From the NCBI GenBank assembly GCA_029881995.1, contig JAOULO010000023.1, positions 1 to 50,327 of the forward strand: a DNA stretch of 50,327 nt, given 5' to 3'. The position numbers and the translations under genes are program-made. Positions within the stretch are counted from its first letter, which is position 1. Each line of letters begins with the position of its first letter. Source of the DNA: Gammaproteobacteria bacterium. GTDB lineage: Bacteria > Pseudomonadota > Gammaproteobacteria > UBA6429 > Thiohalophilaceae. Below the pieces are notes generated by a model. It was not told the DNA's origin. It did no database searches and worked only from the letters and a program-made list of their open reading frames with translations. Below, piece by piece: positions 36,236 to 45,678 of the stretch.

Positions 36236-37450
36236 ATGAAAACGCCGATTTATTTTGACTACTCTGCTACCACACCGGTTGATCCCCGTGTAGCAGAAAA
36301 AATGTGTACCTATCTTACTCTCGAAGGGTCATTTGGTAACCCGGCCTCACGCTCCCACGAATATGGCTGGGATGCTGAAAAAGCCGTCGATGAAGCTCGC
36401 CGCAATATTGCCGATCTGATCAATGCCGATCCTAAAGAGATTGTACTCACCTCTGGTGCCACCGAGTCCGACAACCTGGCCATCAAGGGTGTTGCCCATT
36501 TCTATCATAAGAAAGGCAAACACATTATCACCTGTAAGACCGAACACAAGGCAGTACTGGATACCTGCCGTCATCTGGAACGAGAAGGTTTTGAGGTGAC
36601 ATACATGGAGCCGGAAAGTAACGGCCTCATTGACCTGAAAAAACTGGAAGCCGCCATGCGTGAAGATACGGTGCTTGTTTCCATTATGCACGTGAACAAT
36701 GAAATCGGTGTTATCCAGGACATCGACGCCATCGGCGAACTGTGTCGTTCAAAAAAGATCCTGTTCCATGTGGATGGGGCCCAGAGCGCCGGCAAGGTGC
36801 CCATTGATTTACAGAAGTCTAAAGTCGACCTGATGTCTTTCTCAGCCCACAAAATTTATGGCCCCAAAGGCATCGGCGCCCTGTATGTACGTCGTAAACC
36901 CCGCGTTCGTCTGGAAGCCCAGATGCATGGCGGTGGTCATGAGCGTGGTATGCGTTCCGGTACATTAGCCGTTCATCAAATCGTTGGCATGGGTGAAGCT
37001 TTCCGCATCGCCAAAGAAGAAATGGCCACCGAAAACGAGCGCATCCGCATGTTGCGTGACCGTTTGCTGAATGGTCTGAAGGACATTGAAGAGACATACA
37101 TCAATGGTGATATGGAACAGCGTATCCCACATAACCTGAATATCAGTTTTAATTTCGTCGAAGGTGAGTCCCTGATGATGGCCCTGAAAGACCTGGCTGT
37201 CTCTTCCGGTTCGGCCTGTACATCGGCCAGCCTGGAACCTTCCTATGTACTGCGTGCCCTGGGCCGTAGTGATGAACTGGCCCACAGCTCTATTCGTTTT
37301 ACGCTTGGAAGGTTCAGTACTGAGGAAGAGGTGGATTTTGCCATCGAGGATATTCGAAAAAATATAGATAAATTACGCGAGCTCTCGCCCCTGTGGGAAA
37401 TGTTCAAGGACGGTATCGACCTGAACTCCATCGAATGGGCGGCACATTAG
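36236..37450 (+). CDS. iscS: Cysteine desulfurase IscS
   Basis: IscS removes sulfur from cysteine as an enzyme-bound persulfide for Fe-S clusters and tRNA thiolation. The 404-residue PLP enzyme starts [19 protein letters not shown], has [28 protein letters not shown], the PLP lysine in [14 protein letters not shown] and the mobile active-site Cys in [21 protein letters not shown]. All are as in the E. coli enzyme, including the C-terminal [10 protein letters not shown]. Confidence 0.98.
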   Translation: MKTPIYFDYSATTPVDPRVAEKMCTYLTLEGSFGNPASRSHEYGWDAEKAVDEARRNIADLINADPKEIVLTSGATESDNLAIKGVAHFYHKKGKHIITCKTEHKAVLDTCRHLEREGFEVTYMEPESNGLIDLKKLEAAMREDTVLVSIMHVNNEIGVIQDIDAIGELCRSKKILFHVDGAQSAGKVPIDLQKSKVDLMSFSAHKIYGPKGIGALYVRRKPRVRLEAQMHGGGHERGMRSGTLAVHQIVGMGEAFRIAKEEMATENERIRMLRDRLLNGLKDIEETYINGDMEQRIPHNLNISFNFVEGESLMMALKDLAVSSGSACTSASLEPSYVLRALGRSDELAHSSIRFTLGRFSTEEEVDFAIEDIRKNIDKLRELSPLWEMFKDGIDLNSIEWAAH

Positions 37451-37499
37451 GAACAACTTAGGGTAAAATAACCCACTTATCATTTAGAGGTAAGCAGTC

Positions 37500-37898
37500 A
37501 TGGCATACAGCGACAAAGTCATCGATCACTACGAAAATCCCCGCAATGTTGGCAGCATGGACAAGGACGAACTTAATGTTGGTACCGGTATGGTGGGAGC
37601 ACCTGCCTGTGGTGACGTGATGCGCCTGCAAATCAAGGTCAATGATGCCGGTGTTATCGAAGATGCCAAATTCAAGACCTATGGTTGTGGTTCAGCCATT
37701 GCTTCCAGTTCCCTGCTGACCGAATGGGTCAAGGGCAAGACCCTGGATGAGGCCTCTGAAATCAAGAATTCACAGATTGCTGAAGAACTGGAACTGCCTC
37801 CTGTTAAAGTTCACTGCTCTGTACTGGCGGAAGATGCCATCAAGGCAGCTATCAGCGATTACAAGAGCAAGGGTCAGGACCAGAAGAAGAGCGCCTGA
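37500..37898 (+). CDS. iscU: Fe-S cluster scaffold IscU
   Basis: IscU is the scaffold on which the [2Fe-2S] cluster is built. The ligands Cys37 (GAPACGD), Cys63 (TYGCGSAIASSS) and Cys106 (VHCSVLAE) are at the same positions as in E. coli, as is Asp39. LPPVK (99-103), the HscA recognition motif, is intact. Length is 132 aa. Confidence 0.98.
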   Translation: MAYSDKVIDHYENPRNVGSMDKDELNVGTGMVGAPACGDVMRLQIKVNDAGVIEDAKFKTYGCGSAIASSSLLTEWVKGKTLDEASEIKNSQIAEELELPPVKVHCSVLAEDAIKAAISDYKSKGQDQKKSA

Positions 37899-37921
37899 GT
37901 GTCGTAACAGGGTAAAGTAGT

Positions 37922-38245
37922 ATGGCCATTACCGTAACAGACAGTGCTGCTGAGCACGTTAAAAAATTTATCGAAAACCGTGGCAAGGGTGAAGGCCTGC
38001 GTCTGGGTGTTAAAACCACCGGTTGTTCCGGCATGGCCTATGTACTGGAATTTGCCGATGACATCGAAGAGACCGACGAGGTTTTCGAATCCAACGGCAT
38101 CAAGGTTATCGTTGATCCCAAGAGTCTGGTTTATCTCGATGGCACTGAACTGGATTTTGCCAAAGAAGGCCTGAATGAAGGTTTCAAGTTCAATAATCCA
38201 AACGTCAAGGATTCATGTGGTTGTGGCGAAAGCTTCACCGTCTAA
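37922..38245 (+). CDS. iscA: A-type Fe-S carrier protein IscA
   Basis: IscA carries iron or a cluster to targets. The 107-residue protein has the three A-type cysteines: [13 protein letters not shown] (Cys at ~35) and the C-terminal CGCGESF pair. N-terminal [18 protein letters not shown] is typical. It lies 23 bp after iscU and 28 bp before hscB. Confidence 0.97.
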   Translation: MAITVTDSAAEHVKKFIENRGKGEGLRLGVKTTGCSGMAYVLEFADDIEETDEVFESNGIKVIVDPKSLVYLDGTELDFAKEGLNEGFKFNNPNVKDSCGCGESFTV

Positions 38246-38273
38246 GATCTTTTACTAACTATTCAGGGCAGCA

Positions 38274-38819
38274 ATGAACACAACAACCCAGAACCACTTT
38301 GCGTTGTTTGGTCTGCCCGTATCCTACGAAGTCGATCTTAATACACTGTCTGAGCATTATCGTGAGCTGCAGCGTACTGTGCATCCCGACAAGTTTGCCA
38401 ATGCCTCCAATCAGGAGCGACGTATATCGGTACAAAAGGCAGCACAGATCAATGAGGCCTTTCAGACCCTGAAGTCTCCTATCCGGCGTGCTCGTTATAT
38501 CCTGGAAATGCGTGGCGTGGAGTTTGATGATCAGCGCGATAATACGGTAGACCCCATGTTCCTCATGGAGCAGATAGAACTGCGTGAAGCCCTGGCAGAG
38601 ATTCCAAAAAATGATCAAGGGCTCATGAAGCTGGGCAGTCTGCAGGATGATATTCAACAGAAGGTGCAACAGCTTACCAGCGAACTGGGTGAACTCTTAA
38701 GCGAAGATTCTGATGAGGCCATGAACAGGGCCAAATCCAATTTGCATAAGCTGCAATTCATGGACAAGCTGCAACAGGAAGCGGAAAATGTCGAAGAAGA
38801 CATTGCCAACAGCCTGTAA
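38274..38819 (+). CDS. hscB: Co-chaperone HscB
   Basis: HscB is the J-domain partner that brings IscU to HscA. The 181-residue protein has NHFALFGLPVSYEVD, the HPD motif in TVHPDKFANAS and AAQINEAFQTLKSPIRRARYIL in the J domain, followed by the C-terminal three-helix IscU-binding domain. It lacks the N-terminal zinc-finger of eukaryotic forms, as expected for bacteria. Confidence 0.97.
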   Translation: MNTTTQNHFALFGLPVSYEVDLNTLSEHYRELQRTVHPDKFANASNQERRISVQKAAQINEAFQTLKSPIRRARYILEMRGVEFDDQRDNTVDPMFLMEQIELREALAEIPKNDQGLMKLGSLQDDIQQKVQQLTSELGELLSEDSDEAMNRAKSNLHKLQFMDKLQQEAENVEEDIANSL

Positions 38820-38841
38820 CAAAATAGAGAAGTTTTAGAAA

Positions 38842-40728
38842 ATGGCATTATTACAGATCAGCGAACCCGGTCAGTCGACCAACCCTCATGAACACCGTCT
38901 TGCGGCTGGCATCGATCTCGGTACTACCAACTCACTGGTCGCCACCGTAAAAAGCGGTCTGGCCGAGACCCTGCCCGATGATCAGGGCCAGCATTTATTA
39001 CCTTCGGTGGTGCGCTATCTCAAACCCGGTGAGATCGTGGTGGGTGAAACCGCCCGTCAGGCAGCACCGCAGGATCCTCTGAATACCATCGCATCAGTAA
39101 AACGCTTCATGGGTCGTGCCGTGAGTGAAGTCAAACACCTGGGCGGCAGACTCCCTTATGAATTTGTCGAAACCGAATCCAGCGTACCGCGTATTCACAC
39201 AGCCGGTGGTGACGTCAGTCCGGTGGAAGTTTCTGCGGAGATCTTAAAGAGCCTCAAACTACGTGCAGAAGCCAGTCTCGGTGGTGATCTCACCGGTGTA
39301 GTGATCACCGTGCCGGCGTATTTTGATGATGCCCAACGCCAGGCCACCAAAGATGCCGGTAAGCTGGCTGGTCTGCATGTCTTACGATTATTAAACGAAC
39401 CCACCGCCGCTGCCGTGGCCTATGGCCTGGATCAACAGGGTGAGGGCGTGATTGCCGTATATGATCTCGGTGGCGGGACGTTTGATATCTCCATCCTGCG
39501 CTTGAACAAGGGCGTGTTTGAAGTGCTGGCCACCGCCGGTGACAGTGCCCTGGGTGGTGATGACTTCGATCAGACCATTGCCCAGTGGATCATGCAACAG
39601 GCGAATATCAGCGATGATGCCAGTCATGGCCACCTGCGTCAGTTGATGCATACCGCCCGTGATGCCAAAGAAGCTTTAAGTAATCAGGATAACGTGGAAA
39701 TCAATATCGACCTTGATGGTGGTGCTAACTGGCAGTGTGCATTAACACGCGATAAATTCCATCAATTAATCGATCCGCTTATTCAGAAAACCCTCATACC
39801 CTGTCGTCGGACCCTGCGTGATGCCGGTATCAGCGCAGATGAGGTGGAGAATGTCGTTATGGTCGGCGGTTCCACTCGCGTGCCGCGAGTAAGAGAAAAG
39901 GTCGGTGACTTTTTTAAGCGTGAACCCCTTGTTGATATCGACCCGGACAAAGTGGTTGCCGTGGGTGCCGCTATTCAGGCCGATATCCTCGCGGGTAACA
40001 AACCCGATGACGAGCTGTTATTACTCGATGTGATTCCACTGTCCCTTGGTCTTGAGACCATGGGTGGCCTGGTAGAAAAAGTCATTCCCCGCAACACCAC
40101 TATCCCAGTGGCCAGGGCGCAGGAATTCACCACCTTTAAAGATGGCCAGACCGCCATGTCGGTACATGTCTTACAGGGTGAGCGTGAACTGGTAACGGAC
40201 TGTCGCGCTCTTGGTAAGTTTGCCCTGCACGGTATTCCTCCCATGGTGGCTGGTGCTGCAAGAATCCGTGTGACGTTTCAGGTGGATGCAGATGGCCTGT
40301 TAACCGTCACCGCACGTGAAGAAACGACCGGGGTGGCCAGCAGTATCGAAATCAAACCGTCTTATGGCCTGACTGACAACGAAATCGAAACCATGCTGCG
40401 TGATTCACTCACCCATGCCGAGGAAGATGTGGCCGCGCGCATGTTGCGTGAACAACAGGTAGAAGCGGATCGGGTACTGGAAGCCATTAATGCCGCACTT
40501 GAACAGGATGGCAAACTGTTAAACGAAGCAGAGCGTACCGCTGTCGATAGCGCCATGAAGAATCTACTAACGGCAAAGAACGGTACCGATGATCGTGCCA
40601 TCAAACGTGCCCTGGATGAAATCGAAAAGGCCACTTCTGAGTTTGCAGCACGTCGTATGGATCAAAGTATCAAAGCTGCACTCACAGGCCACACCCTTGA
40701 AGAATTTGAACAGGATCTGAATAAGTAA
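38842..40728 (+). CDS. hscA: Fe-S assembly chaperone HscA
   Basis: HscA is the Hsp70-type ATPase specialised for IscU, acting on the LPPVK motif. The 628-residue protein contains [56 protein letters not shown] and [15 protein letters not shown] in the ATPase domain, then a substrate-binding domain ([27 protein letters not shown]). It ends before fdx with one base between stop and start codon. Confidence 0.97.
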   Translation: MALLQISEPGQSTNPHEHRLAAGIDLGTTNSLVATVKSGLAETLPDDQGQHLLPSVVRYLKPGEIVVGETARQAAPQDPLNTIASVKRFMGRAVSEVKHLGGRLPYEFVETESSVPRIHTAGGDVSPVEVSAEILKSLKLRAEASLGGDLTGVVITVPAYFDDAQRQATKDAGKLAGLHVLRLLNEPTAAAVAYGLDQQGEGVIAVYDLGGGTFDISILRLNKGVFEVLATAGDSALGGDDFDQTIAQWIMQQANISDDASHGHLRQLMHTARDAKEALSNQDNVEINIDLDGGANWQCALTRDKFHQLIDPLIQKTLIPCRRTLRDAGISADEVENVVMVGGSTRVPRVREKVGDFFKREPLVDIDPDKVVAVGAAIQADILAGNKPDDELLLLDVIPLSLGLETMGGLVEKVIPRNTTIPVARAQEFTTFKDGQTAMSVHVLQGERELVTDCRALGKFALHGIPPMVAGAARIRVTFQVDADGLLTVTAREETTGVASSIEIKPSYGLTDNEIETMLRDSLTHAEEDVAARMLREQQVEADRVLEAINAALEQDGKLLNEAERTAVDSAMKNLLTAKNGTDDRAIKRALDEIEKATSEFAARRMDQSIKAALTGHTLEEFEQDLNK

Positions 40729-40729
40729 C

Positions 40730-41068
40730 ATGACCAAGATAATCTTTTTACCCCACGAAGAACTCTGCCCCGAAGGAGCGGTAGTCGAAGTAAAACCTGG
40801 TACCTCACTATGCGATGCTGCGCATCAGGGCGGTGTCGAAATCGAACACGCCTGCGAAAAATCCTGTGCCTGCACAACCTGTCATGTCTATGTGCGTGAA
40901 GGATTTGATACACTGGAAGAGTCCACCGAAGAAGAAGACGACCTGCTCGACAAGGCCTGGGGTCTGGAACCAGATTCACGCCTCAGCTGTCAGGCACTGG
41001 TTGGGGAAGAAGATCTGGTGGTTGAGATTCCGAAGTACACCATTAACATGGTGTCTGAACATCACTAA
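40730..41068 (+). CDS. fdx: [2Fe-2S] ferredoxin of the isc operon
   Basis: This adrenodoxin-like ferredoxin donates electrons to cluster assembly. The 112-residue protein has CEKSCACTTCHVYV (cluster Cys-x5-Cys-x2-Cys) and the distal Cys in RLSCQAL, with the EHACE start and acidic STEEEDDLLDKA helix. It is the last isc gene here. iscX, which often follows, is missing: the next 200 bases hold no matching small ORF. Confidence 0.97.
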   Translation: MTKIIFLPHEELCPEGAVVEVKPGTSLCDAAHQGGVEIEHACEKSCACTTCHVYVREGFDTLEESTEEEDDLLDKAWGLEPDSRLSCQALVGEEDLVVEIPKYTINMVSEHH

Positions 41069-41277
41069 AAACAGAAATACTTCTCCAGTCCTGTGCTTCC
41101 TACCTCAGAGAATAGGTATTTCCCCTATATAGACAATATAACGTACTGATAAATAAAATATTATTCTTTGGTTGTTAAAGCCAGTAGCCGCTGATCCGAT
41201 ATAGAACAAATACATCATATTTTCGACTTTTTGCCGAACCGAAAATGTAACGGTGTAATTGGCTGAACGGAGTTAGG

Positions 41278-43860
41278 ATGGTGGGGCTTCCTATTTATAC
41301 ATATCGGTGGCTTTTGAGTTTTGTTGCGCTGGCGATTCCAGCAGAACTCTATGCGTCCGTTGAATCATCCAACACGGTTTCAAGTGGGGCTTTCACATTT
41401 CTGGCCCTTGTGCAGCTGGTCATTGTTGTAGCTCTATCGAGCTATATCTTTTATCTAAAGCGTGTTAAATCCATCCATCCGTTGAGTCAGGTTAAGAACA
41501 ATGACAAATGGTTAAATGCATTTGAATTTTATGATGAACCCATCTTTCTGGTTGACCTGGATGATAGAGTATTGCAGGCCAATCAAGCTTTTTATAAAAA
41601 AATAAATAAAAAACCAACAGAAGTATTAGGTACAAAAGTTACCCAGTATTTTCATCCCGAAGGTGAACAAACACCCTGTCCGATTTGCAGGGCGCGCAAG
41701 GAAAGACGAAATGAGCTTATAACCCTTGATGTGGATGACCCACAAAACCATACCTGTATGGATATCGAGGTCAGGGTCAGGGTGGTGACCGATGATGCTG
41801 GAAAACCTGTTGGTGTGTTACAGCATATCCATGATATTTCGCTCAGTAAAAAAATTGAAGCTCAGTTACGCAAGGGGGAAACCAAGTTCAGGACTTTGCT
41901 GGAGTCTACTCCTGACGCAATGGTGATCACAGATACGGAAGGTACTATTGTCCTGGCAAACAAACAGTGCAAAAAGGTCATGGGCTATTCACCGGAAGAG
42001 TTGGTCGGGCAAAAGATTGAGATTTTATTGCCTGACTCAATTAAGCATAGTCATATTGGAATGCGGGACGCATTCAGTAAAAGACCCGTCGCACGACCGC
42101 TGGGCAAAGCGGATAACCTCTATGCCAGACATAAAGATGGAAACATTATCCCTGTAGAGGTTAGTTTGAGCCCGTGGAATGATGAAGAGGAAGTTCTGAT
42201 ATGTTCTGTCGTGAGAGATATTTCACAACGCAAGCACGATGAACGAGAATTAAAACGTCTGGCCAGTTTCCTGCAACGAAGTCCTACCCCTACTTTTGAG
42301 TTGAATGAAATAGGCCTGGTGAGCTTTATGAATCCAAAGGCAGTGGAGCTTTTTCCTGAGTTATCAAACTCTGACTCATTTCATCCCTTGCTACAGGGGA
42401 TTGATACATTGCAGAAGATTGCAAGAGGGACCGGTGAGGTTAAGACGCGTATTGTCGAACTGAAAGGCTATGTTTTTGAACAACAGGTCAGTTATATCCC
42501 CGAACTTGATATTTTTCATATTTATTTATGGGACATCACTGTCAGACAGCGAGATGCCGAGAAAATGGAATACCAGGCCAGTCATGACAGTCTGACTGGT
42601 TTAATAAATAGAATGGAGTTTGAAGATAGAATCAAACACGCCATACGGGATGCCAGGGTTGAGAACAAAACCCATGTGTTCTGTTATATCGATCTCGACA
42701 GGTTTAAGATCGTGAATGATCAGTGTGGCCATGTGGCGGGTGATGCCTTGTTGCAACAGCTTTCACAAATCTTAAAGTCAAAAATTCGGGATAGTGACAC
42801 TTTGGCAAGGTTGGGGGGGGATGAGTTTGGCCTGTTGTTAACGGGCTGCAATGAAAAACGTGGCCTACAGATGAGTGAAAACCTGAAAGATGTTATTTCA
42901 AACTACAGGTTTATATATGACAACAAAAGCTATAGCGTTGGGGCAAGCATAGGGCTAATGACCCTGGATAAGAATTCAGAGGGGTTGAAAGAGGTTATGC
43001 AGTCAGCAGATTCAGCCTGCTATATGGCAAAAGAAAAGGGACGTAACCGGGTTCATGTGTTTCATCCCGATGACAAGGAATTACATGAGCAGGCAGACAA
43101 GACCGAATGGGCACAAAGAATTCTTGAGGGTTTGGAGCAGAATAGTTTTGTTTTATATCAACAATCCATTCATCCAATAACTGGTAGTAATGAAATTATC
43201 AATGAACTGCTGATCAGGATGCTGGATAAAAATGGTGACATTATCCTACCCGGTGTTTTTCTGCCCGCAGCCGAACGATATTACCTGATGAATTCGATTG
43301 ATAAATGGGTTGTTAATTATGCATTTGAACAGATTTCTAAAAATCAGTTGGATAGGGGAATCTATAGTATCAATATATCCGGTGATTCATTAAGTGATGT
43401 GACCATGTTGAATTACGTGATTGATATGCTTGATGAACATGCTATTGATGCGACAAAAATTTGTTTTGAGATTACCGAGACTGCCGTGGCACATAATTTA
43501 TCACAAACACAAAAATTTCTATCAACTCTCAAAGGGCTGGGCTGTCAATTTGCCCTGGATGATTTTGGTAGTGGAGTGAGTTCATTTGTTTATCTGCAGA
43601 GTCTGGCTGTCGACATTCTTAAAATCGATGGGCGGTTGGTGCGGGGCATAGAGCATAACAAAACCAACCTCAACATGGTCAGATCAATTACTGAAATTGG
43701 CCATTCGCTAGGTATGAAAGTGATTGCCGAATTTGTTGAAAATGAAAACGTACTGGCCGAACTGGAAAAGATTCACGTGGATTATGGGCAGGGGTATTTC
43801 TTTTCCAGGCCGAAGGCATTGGGGGGGGGAGATTCAAATAAAACGATGAAGGCAAGTTAA
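41278..43860 (+). CDS. Membrane-anchored PAS-GGDEF-EAL protein (c-di-GMP turnover)
   Basis: An 860-residue signalling protein. Two hydrophobic segments lie at ~8-24 and ~36-56, then three PAS-like domains (~80-195, ~205-320, ~330-430; the first contains CPICRARKER). The GGDEF domain (~440-600) has an intact LARLGGDEFGLLL motif and an RDSD inhibitory site five residues upstream, so it should make c-di-GMP with feedback. The EAL domain (~610-855) has NELLIRM at the EAL position (Glu kept), ALDDFGSG, KIDG and AEFVE, so phosphodiesterase activity is possible. Single gene with SD GGAG; a strong terminator follows. Confidence 0.9.
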   Translation: MVGLPIYTYRWLLSFVALAIPAELYASVESSNTVSSGAFTFLALVQLVIVVALSSYIFYLKRVKSIHPLSQVKNNDKWLNAFEFYDEPIFLVDLDDRVLQANQAFYKKINKKPTEVLGTKVTQYFHPEGEQTPCPICRARKERRNELITLDVDDPQNHTCMDIEVRVRVVTDDAGKPVGVLQHIHDISLSKKIEAQLRKGETKFRTLLESTPDAMVITDTEGTIVLANKQCKKVMGYSPEELVGQKIEILLPDSIKHSHIGMRDAFSKRPVARPLGKADNLYARHKDGNIIPVEVSLSPWNDEEEVLICSVVRDISQRKHDERELKRLASFLQRSPTPTFELNEIGLVSFMNPKAVELFPELSNSDSFHPLLQGIDTLQKIARGTGEVKTRIVELKGYVFEQQVSYIPELDIFHIYLWDITVRQRDAEKMEYQASHDSLTGLINRMEFEDRIKHAIRDARVENKTHVFCYIDLDRFKIVNDQCGHVAGDALLQQLSQILKSKIRDSDTLARLGGDEFGLLLTGCNEKRGLQMSENLKDVISNYRFIYDNKSYSVGASIGLMTLDKNSEGLKEVMQSADSACYMAKEKGRNRVHVFHPDDKELHEQADKTEWAQRILEGLEQNSFVLYQQSIHPITGSNEIINELLIRMLDKNGDIILPGVFLPAAERYYLMNSIDKWVVNYAFEQISKNQLDRGIYSINISGDSLSDVTMLNYVIDMLDEHAIDATKICFEITETAVAHNLSQTQKFLSTLKGLGCQFALDDFGSGVSSFVYLQSLAVDILKIDGRLVRGIEHNKTNLNMVRSITEIGHSLGMKVIAEFVENENVLAELEKIHVDYGQGYFFSRPKALGGGDSNKTMKAS

Positions 43861-43902
43861 TATATCTCATATAAACTGATTCATATCGTGTGTAATAGAA
43901 TT

Positions 43903-43924
43903 GCCCGGCATTGCCGGGCTTTTT
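43903..43924 (+). terminator. Rho-independent terminator after the GGDEF-EAL gene
   Basis: Stem GCCCGGC / GCCGGGC with ATT loop, followed by TTTTT. It also separates the gene from the convergent CZB gene. Confidence 0.9.
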
Positions 43925-43941
43925 AATACCTACGAACAGGT

Positions 43942-44304
43942 TTACTCAATTTCTGATTTCCAGTTCATCATTTCACGAGTCAGGTTACGTGAGGTTTCTG
44001 AGTATTTACTAGCAGAACTGATATTATCCTGAGCTTCATTCGTATTACCTTTTAATGCCAGATCCAGAACCTGAGCGGCTGATTTGTGGAAATCGGCGTG
44101 AAGGTTACGAATTGTTTCGTAGTGGGGGGATGATTTTTCGTCATGTGAACAGGAATAGAGCCATTTACCAAATTCACACTGGTTGTCCTGGCAGACGATA
44201 TCCGGGGTCCATTCACTTGTGCCGGTATTGATGGCGTCAATCAGGCGTTGTTTCCACAGGCCGTGGGCCGCGATACCTTTTACAATGGCGTTTTTTGTAC
44301 TCAT
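43942..44304 (-). CDS. Stand-alone CZB (chemoreceptor zinc-binding) domain protein
   Basis: A 120-residue protein that is nothing but a CZB domain. The zinc ligands 3His/1Cys are in place: His14 (AAHGLWK), Cys43 (QCEFGKWLYS), His69 and His73 (LHADFHKSA), spaced as in the CZB domain of E. coli DgcZ (H22, C52, H79, H83). Two further cysteines (38, 52) flank Cys43. CZB domains sense zinc or hypochlorous acid when fused to chemoreceptors or cyclases; here there is no output domain. It ends 82 bp from the convergent GGDEF-EAL gene. A 9-bp palindrome and a perfect FNR-type box lie upstream. Confidence 0.88.
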   Translation of the reverse strand: MSTKNAIVKGIAAHGLWKQRLIDAINTGTSEWTPDIVCQDNQCEFGKWLYSCSHDEKSSPHYETIRNLHADFHKSAAQVLDLALKGNTNEAQDNISSASKYSETSRNLTREMMNWKSEIE

Positions 44305-44317
44305 TTGTTGTCTCCAG

Positions 44318-44339
44318 AATATTAGAAAAATCTAATATT
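44318..44339. promoter_or_regulatory. Perfect A/T-rich palindrome directly upstream of the CZB gene
   Basis: Arms AATATTAGA (44318-44326) and TCTAATATT (44331-44339) with a four-base AAAA centre. It ends 13 bases before the CZB start codon, right next to the Shine-Dalgarno GGAG, so it could be an operator or a 5' leader hairpin controlling ribosome access. Confidence 0.6.
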
Positions 44340-44386
44340 GTATCGGTTAGTAATCCACAATCTTTAGAATGAATTGATCAGTCTAG

Positions 44387-44400
44387 TTGATCTATATCAA
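44387..44400. promoter_or_regulatory. FNR/CRP-family binding box
   Basis: TTGAT-CTAT-ATCAA is an exact match to the FNR consensus TTGAT-N4-ATCAA. On the minus strand a TAAAGA -10-like box (44366-44361) would put a start near 44355, so the box would be centred close to -40, the class II activation position, for the CZB gene. The VOC gene on the other side starts 181 bp away. Confidence 0.65.
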
Positions 44401-44581
44401 TCAACGGGATAGCAAAGCGCGACTTACTGAGAATAGAAAAAAGAGGCTCGATTAAATCATGCATCGGATCAGTCTTAGCTAATCCGTCCTACGGTCCAAT
44501 ATCCTAGAAAGTGTCGCTTTTATTCAAGACATGGGAATTTACACCATTTAGACTTCTCCAATAATTTATCAGTTAGGAGAA

Positions 44582-44986
44582 ATGGCCTTGGAAGCATTGG
44601 AATTTAGATACACCATACTTTATGTCAAAGATGTCAGGGAGACCCTCAATTTCTATCAAGAGGCATTTGGTCTGCAAACGGCGATGTTACATGAGAGTGG
44701 TGACTACGGAGAATTGATCACAGGCAGCACTAAACTGTCATTTTCATCTCTTAAGCTCATGACCGATCTGGGAAAGAATCCTGCTCAGGCCAATTCAAAT
44801 ACACCCTCTTTTGAAATCGCTTTTGAAACCAATGATGTCGCAGCGGCACTTTCTAGAGCAGTTAATGCAGGTGCCACACTGGTACAAGATGCTGAAGAGA
44901 TGCCGTGGGGCCAAACAACAGCTTATGTTACCGATATAAATGGTTTTTTGATAGAGCTGTGTACACCAGTGATTGCTCAACAATAA
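44582..44986 (+). CDS. VOC (glyoxalase/bleomycin-resistance fold) family protein
   Basis: A 134-residue protein with two beta-alpha-beta-beta-beta modules: FRYTILYVKDVRETLNFYQEAFGLQ at the start and SFEIAFETNDVAAALSRAVNAGATL later, ending with DINGFLIELCTP. The final Glu of the second module is kept, but the first-module metal His of GloA is replaced (YTILYV), so this need not be glyoxalase I. AGGAG is only two bases before ATG 44582; TTG 44588, in frame and eight bases after it, is an alternative. It overlaps the convergent AraC-type gene by ten bases. Substrate unknown. Confidence 0.85.
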   Translation: MALEALEFRYTILYVKDVRETLNFYQEAFGLQTAMLHESGDYGELITGSTKLSFSSLKLMTDLGKNPAQANSNTPSFEIAFETNDVAAALSRAVNAGATLVQDAEEMPWGQTTAYVTDINGFLIELCTPVIAQQ

Positions 44987-45618
44987 CCGGTATCACTTAA
45001 CTGTTCGATAAGTTCAGGGGTGTTTAATATCTCGGTAGGAGTAGACTTAAACCAACGCTGGAATTCTCGATTCATATGCGATTGGTCGGAGAACCCGTAT
45101 ATTTCAGATACATCAGCTAAGCTCATGGTGGAATTCAGGCTTTTAGCCGCCTTTCTAACCCTGGCTAATTGAAACCAATAGCCAGGGGTTCTTCCAGTTT
45201 TATTAAGAATTAATCTTTGTAAAGTTCTTACGTTAACACCTAGTCTGACCGAAGCCTGTTTTATAGATATTATGTCACTAGCCAAACATCCTAAAGCTTC
45301 TTCAGTTGATGAATCTAAACGTATAAAATCATCTAAAATTTCTGTCACTTCATCAACAAGGATCTCTTTGCTTGTAAGGTGGCTTATAAGCTCACTCTCT
45401 TTGATCTTAATTCCTGGTCGAAAACGAAACCCGGCAATGTTAGAGTTATCTTCAATATCAATAGATTCTGATCGATCAAACAGAGGAGACACATACCACG
45501 CTGGTTTTTCATTCCCCACTATTTTTACTATTAGATCACGACAGCCATCGGGAAGGATAGCCGCTGAAAATCCAACTTCACATCTTGAATGCCAAACTGA
45601 AAGTATATTATCACTCAT
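44977..45618 (-). CDS. AraC-family transcriptional regulator
   Basis: A 213-residue regulator. Residues ~115-205 form the double helix-turn-helix: SIKQASVRLGVNVRTLQRLI, then SLADVSEIYGFSDQSHMNREFQRWF, typical of AraC/XylS proteins, with the DUF6597-like N-terminal part (AILPDGCRDLIV, AGFRFRPG) that I associate with short AraC members. Its 3' end overlaps the VOC gene, so the two may be regulator and target or merely convergent. A/T-rich relative to the housekeeping genes. Confidence 0.87.
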   Translation of the reverse strand: MSDNILSVWHSRCEVGFSAAILPDGCRDLIVKIVGNEKPAWYVSPLFDRSESIDIEDNSNIAGFRFRPGIKIKESELISHLTSKEILVDEVTEILDDFIRLDSSTEEALGCLASDIISIKQASVRLGVNVRTLQRLILNKTGRTPGYWFQLARVRKAAKSLNSTMSLADVSEIYGFSDQSHMNREFQRWFKSTPTEILNTPELIEQLSDTGYC

Positions 45619-45678
45619 CTGTTAGAAATAATTGTTATCGGCCTCTAGATCTGTTGGTTCCGCAATTTGTAATGAAGA

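Noticed and set aside
44582-44986. Calling the VOC protein glyoxalase I (gloA)
   Set aside because: The first-module metal-binding His/Gln and GloA-specific segments are missing; only the fold family is supported.
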